Of a stretch of 64,000 bases of DNA, positions 1-15,000 are shown in pieces (position 1 is the first letter of the stretch; each line of letters begins with the position of its first letter). The translations under genes and the position numbers were made by a program. This DNA comes from Mimachlamys varia (taxonomy: Eukaryota; Mollusca; Bivalvia; Pectinida; Pectinidae), in assembly GCA_947623455.1 (NCBI GenBank), contig OX392535.1:38278688-38342687 (forward strand). Direction: 5' to 3'. The notes under the pieces were generated by a model that had not been told where the DNA came from, did not search any database, and saw nothing but the letters and a program-made list of their open reading frames with translations.

Positions 1-92
1 CATAAGCCACTGCAGAAATCAGTGGCACTGGGGACAACAGGTTCTCCAGTAGGCTGACAATCACCACCAGAATCAGGTCGTCTCCGGCCAGT
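1..92 (-). CDS. ATR: ATR coding exon 23 (partial, runs off left edge)
   Basis: Acceptor GTTATTAG at 93-95. Reads LAGDDLILVVIVSLLENLLS then PVPLISAVAY, matching vertebrate ATR AKGDLVPFALLHLLHCLLS. The exon is still open at position 1. Confidence 0.86.
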
Positions 93-3000
93 CTAATAAC
101 AGAGGAAGGGAGTCACAACATGGTGGCTTATACTCTCAAAATCCTTGATGTGTCGAAGGTAGAGCAGTGCATTAACTCTTTACCACTCGAACATTGTTGC
201 AACATTGTATCTATTTTACTTGGTGGGGTGTCAGAGTTGGCTCTGTTCCAACCTCTGCAACAGTGTATAATTTGTGCACCCATTTCCTCAGGCATTTTTT
301 CAATTTTTATTCAAAATTGATGTGTGTTTTTAAAACTTATTTTTCAGATAATATTCAACAAAATATGGTATTATAAGTATACATTTTTTGTTTCAGTGGA
401 ACCTGCACAATATTTTGATACATATTTAAATTTCAAAATCAGAAGTATATGCAAGTTTCAATAGATTTATTGCAAAACATTGATGCAACGGATGGATATT
501 TGCAAAAAAGTAGTTTTTCATATTTTTTTACTGTTATTACAGATTTGATCCCTTCATTTTCTAAAAATATGTCTTTAGACCAAAAGTCTTGATGGTAATT
601 GAAATACTCCCATAAAGATAAGCATTGGCAGGCAGACATTTCGTTTCGTTTTCTGTAATGTAGTGTACCATATCTGATCTTCTTAACCCTTTTTCTCACA
701 TTTCCGCCGGGTGTAATCATTAGTATATCACACGATATCTACTGAACTTTCTGGCTTAAAGACGAGATAAAACTAATCTAAAGGTGTAGTAGTATCAATA
801 TTAAAACCATCACGCAATACTGGTTGAGTTTCTTGTGGAAAAGCATGAACAATAACATCGTTAAGTTCACACGGTTGATTGCTGTAGCAGTGAGTAGGGT
901 TGAACGCTTCCGGGTTGTCTTCGTCGCTCTCATCGCCAACCTGAGTCACTGTCACTACTAAAAACTACATCACTTTCAATGCCTGAATCATTCTTGTTTG
1001 AAAAACCATTAAATCTATCTGAATCTGAATCGTCATAGTTGAAAATTTCCTCATTGGAATTCGTTCCCGGCTCGGCCGCTATACGTTTCTAGCCACGCTT
1101 TCACAAGTTGACATTTTGCGATTTCTTGACTGAATTACGTCACAAGGTCAAGGTGATGATCTATAAAAAGTATCTAATCATATTGACCAATCACAGCGCT
1201 ACACGCAGGTATGCGTCATTCAGCCCAGTCATGTACAGTGGCCGAGATATTTAGTTTATAAATAGGTACACGGGGAAACACGCTTCCGCGGAAAACATGG
1301 CCATGCGTTCTCGGTCGCTTGTGAGTAAATACGATGCATGCGTCCAGACACGCTTCTGTGGAAATAACGGACAGGCGTCCAGACACGCTTATGAGTGGTA
1401 AAGAGTTAAACAGTTATCTGTATAGTCACAACCTGGTGGCTTATACTCTCAGAATCCTTTATGTGTCGAAGGTAGAGCAGTGCATTAAACAATTATCTGT
1501 ATAGTCACAACCGAGTGGCTTATATTATACCAACACTCTCAGAATCCTTGATGGTGTCCAAGGTACGTAGAGCAGTGCATTAAACAGTTATCTGTATACA
1601 TTGGAACCTGCTGTAATACATGTACATGAAATTCATGTGACTTGCTCTTTTAGATATCTTTTAAATGCCAAATTCATATGATTTTCACATGCATTTTACA
1701 TGAATTCCATGCGAGTTTCATGTGAATTTATAATTAAGTTCACTTTCACATGCCTATTTTTTCGTTCCAGTTTCATTTGAAATTTTTCATATGAATTTCA
1801 AGCAAAAAAAAAAAAATATCAGTGTGTCATGAATTTCATGTGAAATTCATGTTAAGGAACATTGGCTGACATATACCAGCCTGGTGATACTGACCTGCCC
1901 AGCTGTGATACCGTCAACAGGATGGTCTCCTGTAGCCGTACGTTCCCCTCGTCACGAGCCTTGTCTAGTGCCGTCTTTAGTTTACGTACCATGACATGGT
2001 TCAGTTCACTAGAACTCTCTCCCACCAAACAGCTGATGATTTGGCTGAAGATACATGAAAATAAACCATGAGTAGCATCCAAATTTTTGAAAAGCTCTTA
2101 ATTAAGGATTAAACAATATCTCAACGATATGAAATATAAGCAGGGCTTTATCACTCCTCTTTTTAGGTCCGGTAAACAGAACCATTCCCCATGAAAAATG
2201 GTGTGATTTTTCCCAAATTTCCTCTTAAAAATTCCCAATTCAGACACTTGAAAAAGATTTGGTGGTTTTACATGCTCGAGGAGCTTTCTTGTGACATTAA
2301 AATTGAATAAGAAACAAGAAAGATGGGCTGTAAATGTCATACTGACAGTGCTCTAAATAGTAATTTAGAAAAGAAATAATGTATTTAGCCGTTATAATAG
2401 TGTTGTTAAAATTTTCCAAATGTTGATCAATTTTTCTCAATTTGATCTCAGGGTCCAATTCCCAAAACCCCCTGATAAAGCCCTGATAAGTTGACATTCC
2501 CACATCTCCTACGCTTATGAAGAGCAAAGCAGGTTAAGAGTTCCAAAAACCTCCTTGTGTTATCAAGTTTGAGTCCTTCTTCTGTTTTCATCAAATATTA
2601 TATCTTTAACAAGAGGCCCAATGGACCTGCATCACTCACCCGTTTATTTATCTCACATTTGTAATCTTAAAGTGGACTAAAATCCTTGATAAAGTTATTT
2701 TAAAGAACATGATAAGATTTAAACATTTTTTACCCCAAAGTGACCTCATTACATCTGTAGTAACTTTCATGGACAGAAAATCGATTCCTACTTGGTAGAT
2801 TTATCTGATGTGATATGTACACACCTAAATCTAACTCGGACGCTGTGGTCGTTATCCTCGATCAGACGCAGACTGGTGTTGAGCATGCCCTTAGTAGCGG
2901 GGTTGTTACTACTCAGACCGATGTGTCCAAACATCCTCTTTAGGCTGTTTATCATGGCTGTAATAGGCAGAAAAAATTACTTTAATTTGTTTGTACGTGG

Positions 3001-6000
3001 AGTTTTATGCCGCTACACACACCGAATTACATCAATACGTGTGTTACAACCAGCATAGTTGTGCTACTTTACGAAAGGTTTATATACTATTATTAGACAC
3101 TGTACAGTTTGAATGGTGTTAAATATATTTGCCCATGGACATATTCCCGGAAATCTAATGCAAGCGAAAATTTTCACGCAACAAACAATTCAACTTTTAC
3201 AGTATCAAGTACATGATATTCATCTTAGCTGTCAGATGAATAGACTCAGTCTATCACTTTTGCACAATTACTGTATAACACATGCAATTACTATACACTT
3301 TTCACTACTGTATGCTTTGTCTATTAAAACAAGATTAATTTTGTATTAAAATCGTACCAAACTCAGAAATCAATTCAAAATAGGAATTAAACTGTTTTTT
3401 GTTTGTTTGTTTTTTTGGATAGCTTGCCAACTTGTTTTAAGACTTTAATTAAATACACATGTAGATTGAATACCTATGAAATACAAGAGGCCCAATGGGC
3501 CTGAACATTCAGCTCATTGAGCATATTAATTAAAGGTGCATTATATGCAACATTGATTATAAATGCCACAATTATTGGCTGCATGATGACATGACAGTTG
3601 GATTTTCAAAATTAAAACAGCTGTACTGTGTGAGCTATTTTTTCTTTTACTCATGGTTATTGTAATGTGTGAGCTATTCAACTCATGGTTATTTTAATAG
3701 CCAGAAAAGAGTTCATTTCCAGGCCCCTCATCATCGCAGTAAAAAATTATTATTATTATTTTTTTTTTTTTTTTAAATATTCCTCATTTTGCAGAAAAGT
3801 GGACATTACCAGCAGATATATGTTACTGACCTAACTTAGTCTCGCGATTGTCTGTGTCCAGTAACACAAGGAACTTGGAGAACATGTTTGGATCTACCAG
3901 CCGCGGCCGCTCCTTGCTTGACCTACAGGTGTCCTTGTCTACAAAAGTCAGAAAATATCGGACATCTATGAATAAAAAAAATGTCCAATTTTTCAAAAAG
4001 GAATCTCAAAAACAACAAGAGATCCCAGAGGGATCTTGGCACCTACCATCAATGATCTTTATTTGTTCTTAAAAAGTTGAATCTTTCCTCCTTCTTTTCT
4101 CTTCTTTTCTCTTACATGAATTTAACCTTAATTTTATGCCATTTTATTCTTAATCTATCAGCCATTAAGTTTTTTAGATCATTCCCAAATTAATTAGATA
4201 AGACACTACTAGAGACAAATGGGACCCTTCACAATAAATTTGGAAAAGATCCATCATGCATTTTTCCAGTACCAGGTAATGGCTAAAACATGTTTCGTAG
4301 TAAAAATTCAAGATGGCCACTTTTCGGCCATATTGCTTTTGGGTCAGTTCAAAATCTAAGAATTTAAGAAGCATCCATCCAGCAACTTTCTTAGAATACT
4401 GTCAAAATTCAAGATGGCTGCCTGTCGGCCATATTGTTTTTCACAGCCGTCCAGATATGGGACAAATGCACAAAAGTGGATGAAGATGATCCATCCAGTA
4501 CCTGCAAAGAAATAGTGTTAACAAACTGTTACGGTAAAAATACAAAATGACTGCCTGTCTGCCATATCGTTTTTCTGATCAGTCCAAAAAAATGACAATG
4601 CGCAACTAGGGACCAAGGGGAACCTTCATATGAAATTGGAGAACGATCCATCCTGTACTTCTCAAAACATAGCAGTGACAAAATGTTACTGTCAAAATCT
4701 AAAATGGCTCCATATCATGTTGGCCATATTGTTCATCTGATCATGAATCATTCCAAAAACTAGACAATGCTTAACTAGTGACTAAGGGAACCTAAATATG
4801 AAATTCGAAAATGTTCCATCTGGTATACGTACTTCACAAGAAATAGAAGTAACAAACTATTACTCTGAAAATACAAGATGACCGCCTATCAGCAAAATTG
4901 TTTTTCTGATCAGTCCAATATTTAGACAGTGTGCAACTAAGGACCAAGGGGAACCTATAACATATGAAATTTGGGAACGATTCATCACGAACATCTCAAG
5001 GTATAGAGGTAACAAAAATTGTTTACGAATGGACAATGGCAGACAGAGGACAGAAGATGGACCACAGATGCAGGGTGATTTGAATAACCCACCATGTATT
5101 GGTGGGCTAAAAATGCTGTAATTGCAATTACGTATACAATGACCTTGTAACTTGTCACACGAGATACATTGTATAGTCTGTTTGGTAGAAAAGGTCCCTG
5201 GATCCTTGCAGCTGCTGAAACATGAACAAAACAACCAATATGTTAACAATATTAAACTAGAACACTGATACATCAGACAGGGCCCCGCAATATGTCTGAT
5301 GCTCCAATGAATATTGCTATTTTAGAGTTATAGTACAGTGATGTTAAATTTGTAAGTGTTAGAAAACAATTATAAATTAAAACCAAAAGCTTCAGCAATA
5401 ATTAAGAAAAGTTTTTGTATGTTTTTAATCATGTCAAAGTATTTTGTTTCCATTAGCGTTTAACTGTGTGGAATTGTCACATTCTTTTATCTAAGGAAAA
5501 AGAAAAAATCTGAAAAAAAAATATCAAGACACAATGAATTGAATATTGTCTAATGATTCATAGTAAATATTCTTTCTTACCCATCACATAAGATCTACAA
5601 ATATTTGTTTATGGTCGCTGTAGTATGTCCATAGTTGAATCACCTTGACCGTTGACCTTTGAACTTGTGACCTTGAACTATGAGTTTGATCATTGTCAGT
5701 TAACTCTTGGTTTATTTGTTCACTTCTTTGCATAATCGATTAGTGAACAGTTAAAAACAGCAAAGATTCAGTATTTTCATGTTAATGTTAAAATCCAATA
5801 TGGCTGCCTAACAGCCATTTTGAATCAGATTTGCATGAAATACTACACATGTGATCTAGGATGAATGAGGAATCATCAGTTACAATTTGATACAAATCCT
5901 TCATCTCCTGGAAACATTTTTGTGCAGAAGAAACAGCAAAGATTCAGTATTTTCATGTTAATGTTAAAATCCAATATGGCTGCCTAACAGCCATTTTGAA

Positions 6001-9000
6001 TCAGATTTGCATGAAATACTACACATGTGATCTAGGATGCATGAGGAATCATCAGTTCCAATTTGATACAAATCCTTTATCTCCTGCAAACATTTTTGTG
6101 CAGAAGACAAAAAACGGACAGACGGACGGACAGACGGACGGACAACCTGATTACTATAGGGCACCCGCATCTCTCGATGCGGGGCCCTAATAAACATGGA
6201 TTATGTGGAAATTTTTGCAAATGTTGCTGTGATTGTTTCCCCTATTTCAAGACGAAAAATTTGGTGGAGTTGTTGAATAAACCATCATGATTAAATAATG
6301 CATGTAGTATCTTTAACTATGCTTGACTTATTCTAAATGATGAAGTAGTGTTTTGCAGGTTTTCATCAAAGCCTAACTTATCACTTTGTAGATACATCAT
6401 TACTTTCCAAACACACATTTCTGATACAGCTTTGTGCAAAGAATTTCAGTTTAACCAAAAACTTGTTAATTATATATAAAATGGGTTTTACCAACAACTT
6501 ACAACAGTTTACCTACAAAACTACTGAATAACAGCATCTACCGCACAACCTAAACACAATACAGATTTTTACCTGACAACACTTTTCCTGCAGACAATAC
6601 AAGCCAGTTTTCCTACGGTATCCGCCAGTGTCTTCTGTATCTCTGGGTCAGGGTCATTCACCAAGGAACTGTACAAAAAGAATTCTCATGTTTTAGGAAG
6701 AAGCTGCATAGGCCTTCATGGTCTGACATCTGACTATAAAGACCTGTACAGCTTTATATAAGATCAATTATTTTACTCCTATGACCTTGAAAGGGGGTCT
6801 AGCTAGGAACAAACTTAAGTCATAAGAAGATTTTCACATATTTGACCCCTGTGACCTTAAAAAAGTAGGTCACAAATTTGAACAAAATTTGCTCTTCATC
6901 CAAGCATGCTACCAGCCAAATGTCAGTACCATGGTCATTACAGTTACTGAAAAAAAGTCATTTGAAATAGTTTTTAAACAATTGACCCCTTTGACCTTGA
7001 AAGTGAGTTAAGGTCATTCATTTGAACATGAGATACATTAAACCAAACTAAGTTGAAATCTTCTCAAGAGTTTAGGAAGAGTAGGATTACACAGCAATAT
7101 TTTAGCTAACTTCTGCTTATGGTGACTTGCTCTCCAGCCCCGAGGGGGTCTGATCAAAATTCTAAATTCAAGAAATGATTACCCCCCCCCCCCCAATGAT
7201 GTATCAGGCAAAACCAGATAGCAAGAAAGTGAGTAAAGGTCGTTCATTTGAACAAACTTGGTAGCCCATATTTGATTTTGGACTGGCCCAAAATGTAGCA
7301 ACACTTAATCAGAATCAGCTCGGGATTGTTGGGGAAAAACATTCGCTGAATCATACAGGTGGAACTTGAGAAAAAGTTTAAAGTAAGTGTAATACATGGA
7401 AAACATGATAGCACAATCAGTAAGATATCAAAATAACTACAATGGCTGCCATATTGTACAATGGCTGCCATATTGAACTTTCAACAGGTCCGAAAAATTA
7501 CGCTTCCTTTAATTTCCTTAACATCCTGACCAATTTTCCGCTTTACCAGCAGAACTTGAGGAGTTTGAAATATGTTTCTCAACAGGGAAGCTATGGTAGC
7601 CATATTGGATTTCAGATCAGCCCAAAAATATGTATACTTGGTCAAGAACCATCTCTTTATCATTTCAGAAGTTTCAGCTCAATTCCACTGGTGGAACTTG
7701 AGAAGAAGTTTGAAATGTGAAATGTTTATGTACGGACAAAGCATGAGGGCTAAAGGTCATCAACCTTTTATCTTTTACGTCAGATGACCTTAATTAAAGC
7801 ATGTTATTTGTCATTGTTGTAAAGTTTAACAGCCTTTTAACACTGATTTGGTGCTACATAAGTTTATTTTTGGACTTACTGAATGAGCTCGTACACCAGG
7901 TGGTTTGCGTTTGGTCCAAGGTGATGTAGGAGTAATGGAAATGTGGTCAAAGCTGACCGACGCATTCCCGACTGACCATCACTCTACAAAGTACATATGA
8001 CTGTTCATTATACAGGCCATTAAACTGGATATTGAAATATTATATTTACTTATCATTATTTGAATTTACAAATGAACATACAAATGATTTCTGAGAAAAG
8101 TTTGTGTCATAATATAGGAATCCCACTCCTCATTTAGGCACAACTTATTATGTAAATTATGGTAATAATTTCTATGAAACATGAACCAGTAAGAAATTAA
8201 CACACAACCAAACAGGCATATCTGATCACACAAACATTTTCATCTTCTTCCGGTTGAAAAATATGATTTATGTAAGATTCTTGGTTCATTAGACAAAATG
8301 ACCTGTAAAGTGTATGTACACATATAGGTGTCAAATGTGTACAAGTTGTCAACATAAATTGATGTGACTTTCGCTACACTGTATACAATGTCTGATACTC
8401 ACAAACGCCTGTCTGATACTCACAAACGCCTGTCTGATACTCACAAACGCCTGTCTGATACTCACAAACGCCTATCTGATACTCACAAATGCCTGTCTGA
8501 TACTCACAAACGCCTGCCTGATATTCACAAACGCCTGTCTGATACTCACAAACGCCTGTCTGATACTCACAAACGCCTATCTGATACTCACAAACGCCTG
8601 TCTGATACTCACAAACGCCTGTCTGATACTCACAAACGCCTATCTGATACTCACAAACGCCTATCTGATACTCACAAACGCCTGTCTGATACTCACAAAC
8701 GCCTGCCTGATTCTCACAAACGCCTGCCTGATATTCACAAACGCCTGTCTGATACTCACAAACGCCTGTCTGATACTCACAAACGCCTGTCTGATACTCA
8801 CAAACGCCTGTCTGATACTCACAAATGCCTGTCTGATACTCACAAATGCCTGTCTGATACTCACAAACACCTGTCTGATACTCACAAACGCCTGTCTGAT
8901 ACCCACAAACACCAGTCTGATAATCACAAACGCCTGTCTGATACTCACAAACGCCTGTCTGATACTCACAAAGGCCTGCCTGATACTCACAAACGCCTGC

Positions 9001-12000
9001 CTGATACTCAAAAACGCCTGTCTGATACTCACAAACGCCTGTCTGATACTCACAAACGCCTGTCTGATACTCAAAAACGCCTGTCTGATACTCACAAACA
9101 CCTGTCTGATACTCACAAACGCCTGTCTGATACTCACAAACGCCTATCTGATACTCACAAACGCCTGTCTGATACTCACAAAGGCCTGTCTGATACTCAC
9201 AAACGCCTGTCTGATACTCACAAACGCCTGTCTGATACTCACAAACGCCTATCTGATACTCACAAACGCCTGTCTGATACTCACTAACGCCTGTCTGATA
9301 CTCACAAACGCCTGTCTGATACTCACAAACGCCTGTCTGATACTCACAAACGCCTGTCTGATACTCACAAACGCCTGTCTGATACTCACAAACGCCTGGC
9401 TGATACTCACAAACGCCTGGCTGATACTCACAAACGCCTGTCTGATACTCACAAACGCCTGTCTGATACTCACAAACGCCTGTCTGATACTCACAAACGC
9501 CTGTCTGATACTCACAAACGCCTGTCTGATACTCACAAACACCTGTCTGATACTAACAAACGCCTGTCTGATACTCACAAACGCCTGTCTGATACTCACA
9601 AACGCCTGTCTGATATTCACAAATGCCTGTCTGATACTCACAAACACCTGTCTGATACTCACAAACGCCTGTCTGATACTCACAAACGCCTGTCTGATAC
9701 TCACAAACGCCTGTCTGATACTCACAAACGCCTGTCTGATACTCACAAATGCCTGTCTGATACTCACAAACACCTGTCTGATACTCACAAACACCTGTCT
9801 GATACTCACAAACGCCTGTCTGATACTCAAAAACGCCTGTCTGATACTCACAAACACCTGTCTGATACTCACAAACGCCTGTCTGATACTCACAAACGCC
9901 TATCTGATACTCACAAACGCCTGTCTGATACTCACAAAGGCCTGTCTGATACTCACAAACGCCTGTCTGATACTCACAAACGCCTGTCTGATACTCACAA
10001 ACGCCTATCTGATACTCACAAACGCCTGTCTGATACTCACTAACGCCTGTCTGATACTCACAAACGCCTGTCTGATACTCACAAACGCCTGTCTGATACT
10101 CACAAACGCCTGTCTGATACTCACAAACGCCTGTCTGATACTCACAAACGCCTGGCTGATACTCACAAACGCCTGGCTGATACTCACAAACGCCTGTCTG
10201 ATACTCACAAACGCCTGTCTGATACTCACAAACGCCTGTCTGATACTCACAAACGCCTGTCTGATACTCACAAACGCCTGTCTGATACTCACAAACACCT
10301 GTCTGATACTAACAAACGCCTGTCTGATACTCACAAACGCCTGTCTGATACTCACAAACGCCTGTCTGATATTCACAAATGCCTGTCTGATACTCACAAA
10401 CACCTGTCTGATACTCACAAACACCTGTCTGATACTCACAAACGCCTGTCTGATACTCACAAACGCCTGTCTGATACTCACAAACGCCTGTCTGATACTC
10501 ACAAATGCCTGTCTGATACTCACAAACACCTGTCTGATACTCACAAACACCTGTCTGATACTCACAAACGCCTGTCTGATACTCACAAAGACCTGTCTGA
10601 TACTCACAAACACCTGTCTGATACTCACAAACGCCTGTCTGATACTCACAAACGCCTGTCTGATACTCACAAAGACCTGTCTGATACTCACAAATGCCTG
10701 TCTGATACTCACAAACGCCTGTCTGATACTCACAAATGCCTGTCTGATACTCACAAACACCTGTCTGATACTCACAAACACCTGTCTGATACTCACAAAC
10801 GCCTGTCTGATACTCACAAAGACCTGTCTGATACTCACAAACACCTGTCTGATACTCACAAACGCCTGTCTGATACTCACAAACGCCTGTCTGATACTCA
10901 CAAACGCCTGGCTGATACTCACAAACGCCTGGCTGATACTCACAAACGCCTGTCTGATACTCACAAACGCCTATCTGATACTCACAAACGCCTGTCTGAT
11001 ACTCACTAACGCCTGTCTGATACTCACAAACGCCTGTCTGATACTCACAAACGCCTGTCTGATACTCACAAACGCCTGTCTGATACTCACAAACGCCTGT
11101 CTGATACTCACAATCACCTGTCTGATACTCACAAACGCCTGTCTGATACTCACAAACACCTGTCTGATACTCACAAACGCCTGTCTGATACTCACAAACG
11201 CCTGTCTGATACTCACAAACGCCTGTCTGATACTCACAAACACCTGTCTGATACTCACAAACACCTGTCTGATACTCACAAACACCTGTCTGATACTCAC
11301 AAACGCCTGTCTGATACTCACAAACACCTGTCTGATACTAACAAACGCCTGTCTGATACTCACAAACGCCTGTCTGATACTCACAAACGCCTGTCTGATA
11401 CTCACAAACACCTGTCTGATACTAACAAACGCCTGTCTGATACTCACAAACACCTGTCTGATACTCACAAACGCCAGTCTGATACTCACAAACGCCAGTC
11501 TGATACTCACAAACGCCTGTCTGATACTCACAAACGCCTGTCTCATACTCACAATCACCTGTCTGATACTCACAAACGCCTGTCTGATACTCACAAACAC
11601 CTGTCTGATACTCACAAACGCCTGTCTGATACTCACAAACGCCTGTCTGATACTCACAAACGCCTGTCTGATACTCACAAACACCTGTCTGATACTAACA
11701 AACGCCTGTCTGATACTCACAAATGCCTGTCTGATACTCACAAACGCCTGTCTGATACTCACAAACACCTGTCTGATACTCACAAACGCCTGTCTGATAT
11801 TCACAAATGCCTGTCTGATACTCACAAACACCTGTCTGATACTCACAAACGCCTGTCTGATACTCAAAAACGCCTGTCTGATAATCATAAACGCCTGTCT
11901 GATACTCACAAACGCCTGTCTGATACTCAAAAACGCCTGTCTGATATTCACTAACGCCTGTCTGATACTCACAAACGCCTGTCTGATACTCACAAACACC

Positions 12001-15000
12001 TGTCTGATACTAACAAACGCCTGTCTGATACTCACAAACGCCTGTCTGAAGACATGCACTCTCCATTTTGGGGCTACATCTTTAGGCAGAAAGGACAGGA
12101 CACACAGACTCTCCAATTTAACAGCATTGTCTGAAACAAACAGGCAAAAGGAAACATACAGCTGGGATAATTGTCGAATCATGGTATTTCTCCTACTTTT
12201 CTTTACTCCACATATATAATACACCAATTTGTGTCTGAATATTAGCCTACGCCTGGTATTATTAATAAGCTCATCAATATCTATTACAGTAGTAATATAT
12301 GTCCAGCTAGGTTAATAATGGGGAAATACTGCCTAACTGGCGAGCTAGCTTTTCCAGTAATTCCGAGGACCCGCTAAAGCTTAGTTATATGGGTGACTGC
12401 CTGCACATTACACAGTTTGGTAGAAATGCCAATACTATTGTATTAGACCTAATAAAGGCACCTGATAAGAGCTAAATCAGAAGTTAAGAAGTCATTTAAA
12501 GAGTAACTGTAGTGCAAAACCATCTTTTGTGTATGGAAAGATTGGTAAAAAGTAAGTGACATAATTCACACGAAAATTTTTTTTTCGTAAAAATTACGAT
12601 GTTTTGACCATTTTTCTAAATTTCACACCTGAACGCAAATCAGAAAATCCCCGAATTTTGCCATACGACCGGAAGTGACGTCACAATGGTGACCGCACTG
12701 ATAGACTTGTGTAGTCATTATATTAAAATTATATGAATCGTATCACTTGTTATTTGTATAGAGTCTTCTATTCAAGAATATGACACGTATTATATATCAA
12801 GGTTGTATGGAGTTCATTAATGACCCTACTGGTAATTCCAAGGTGTTGTATGCCCCAGGGGGGCCGTAATTAGTGGTGAGGTGGGGTCGGGAGTTCCACA
12901 GGTGAGTGGCACACGTGGTCATGATCACTCGACCATAAATCAATTACCGCCGGACTCGCTAACATGATTAACAGGTTATTATTTTGTGGAAAAACTTTTA
13001 GAGACTTCAAAACATGCACTTGATATGATTAGGTATTATTTTTCTCATATTTTATTTCATATAACACCGCTAAAACGGCGTGTGTATTCATTGATGGTCA
13101 CGTTGATTGCATGCACATATCAGCAGGAACTGATCGTAACATCAGTAAAATGCACACAGACAAATATTTATGCATGTTGGTCGACTGTATAAATATAAAA
13201 CTTCGTAGAAACAACCTCAATAAACACAAGAACTTCGAAAACCATATATTTTATTGGACTTCAAAGAAGAACAGTTAGTAACGTCATATAGAACGACAAG
13301 ACCAGCCTTTTTATACGTACAATACGATGTACGTATATTGGAAAATAAAAATATATAACTTTTACCAATGCTTTCGCCCTGTATAAACTGTTTTGACGGG
13401 TATCACATTTCGACTTCTTTTATCCTTATATATGTTTGAGAAATTATAGGTGTGTATTAAAGTTAACAGCTTTCTATCCGTTGATAATCTATTAATGTCT
13501 ATGCAGTATAAAAAAAAACATTTCAAATCGTGAATATTGTAAAATAAATAGAATATGAGCGAAATCCTGATGTTACCTGTCTTCAGGCACATACATTTAC
13601 ATCGAAATAGAAATCAAGAACAATGTATTTCGAATTCTGTTTGAGAAAAAATAAGATTAGATCTTTGAAAACCCTTGTGTTTTACTGACAAGAAATGAAC
13701 ATGGAACATCTTTTGAAAATAAGATGAGAAGATAACTTAATTGGTTTTAATCACAGGCACTTGTGGCCAGGAGAATAGTCATCTAAATAAATAGAAAATT
13801 TGCAAAATATGAATAATTAAAATAAAATATAAAAACTGACTTAAACAATTTTTTTTATGTTATTAATCATCTAAAAACATAATGAAAGTAATTGCCAAAT
13901 TTCAGCTTGATACATCAAGCGGTTAAATTTCACAAAAAAAGAGTGTCTGATAGTCGATTTTTTGTTAAATTAAACCGCTTGACGTGTCAAGCTGAAATTT
14001 GGCAATTATTTTCAATATGGTTTTAGATGATTAATAACATAAAAAGAAAATTTGAAAATTCAGTTTATATATTTTATTTTAATTATCATATTTCGCTATG
14101 TTATCTATATATTTAAATGGCTATTCTCCTGGCCACAAGTGCTTGTGGTTTTAATCCGTATTTTATTCATTTATGTTAAAAAAAATATGAAAAAACTGTG
14201 ATACAGACATACCAGGGACGTATATGTGCATATACGTCCCTGAAACATATCAAGCAAGTTTTCAACAGAACTTTTCTCGTTGAATAGAAGAGTCTAACTC
14301 TAAATTAAAAAAGTGTCATGTACTGTGTGAGCTGACGGTGGGTTACGGAGATTTCAAAAGATACACGTGCACTCGATAGTCTTATTGTTCCAGTCGAGAT
14401 CTACATGTAACAGATTTAGAGTACACATTTTGAAGTTATAAAGAGGGGATAATAACCGCAACATACTCAACTATTACAATTTAGTTAACTTTGATAGCCC
14501 CCCCCACCCCACCCCTCTCCAATATTAATTACTTGCTATTTGAGTAATAAGTTACGTGTGAAGTTATCGAACTGACCAGGTAGATTATCCCGCTAATCTG
14601 ATTACGTAATATAATGGACACTAAAATGAGATGTACAATATTCAAAGGTATTATTGTAAGAGTCACTCTTGAATCATTGGATAAATGATATGTATAACTG
14701 ACATAATAAATGACACAGAGTATTACAATATGATAGCGCATATATATATGGGTCCATTAAAATGAATTTGAACAATCAATAAACACTATATTTATGAAAG
14801 AATCAAAATAAAGTTATTTCAATGACGATTTCAGATTATTCTCCTGACCCTCATATTATGGTACGTCCCTTAATTTCATTGTATAATACATTTTGAATCA
14901 TTAATCAACCAGACGTACATATTACTATTATATATAGAGAGGCATAGGACCCAATTTCTTGTGTTCCCGTTGTGACGTCACCAATACGTGTGCACAACTT

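Noticed and set aside
8364..9287. Plus-strand 307-residue open frame of (SDTHKRL)n
   Set aside because: It is the antisense of the 21-bp minisatellite; no start context, splice sites or non-repeat coding part support a protein.
8388..12047. CRISPR-like look of the regular array
   Set aside because: Units are contiguous with no spacers and the genome is eukaryotic; it is a minisatellite.
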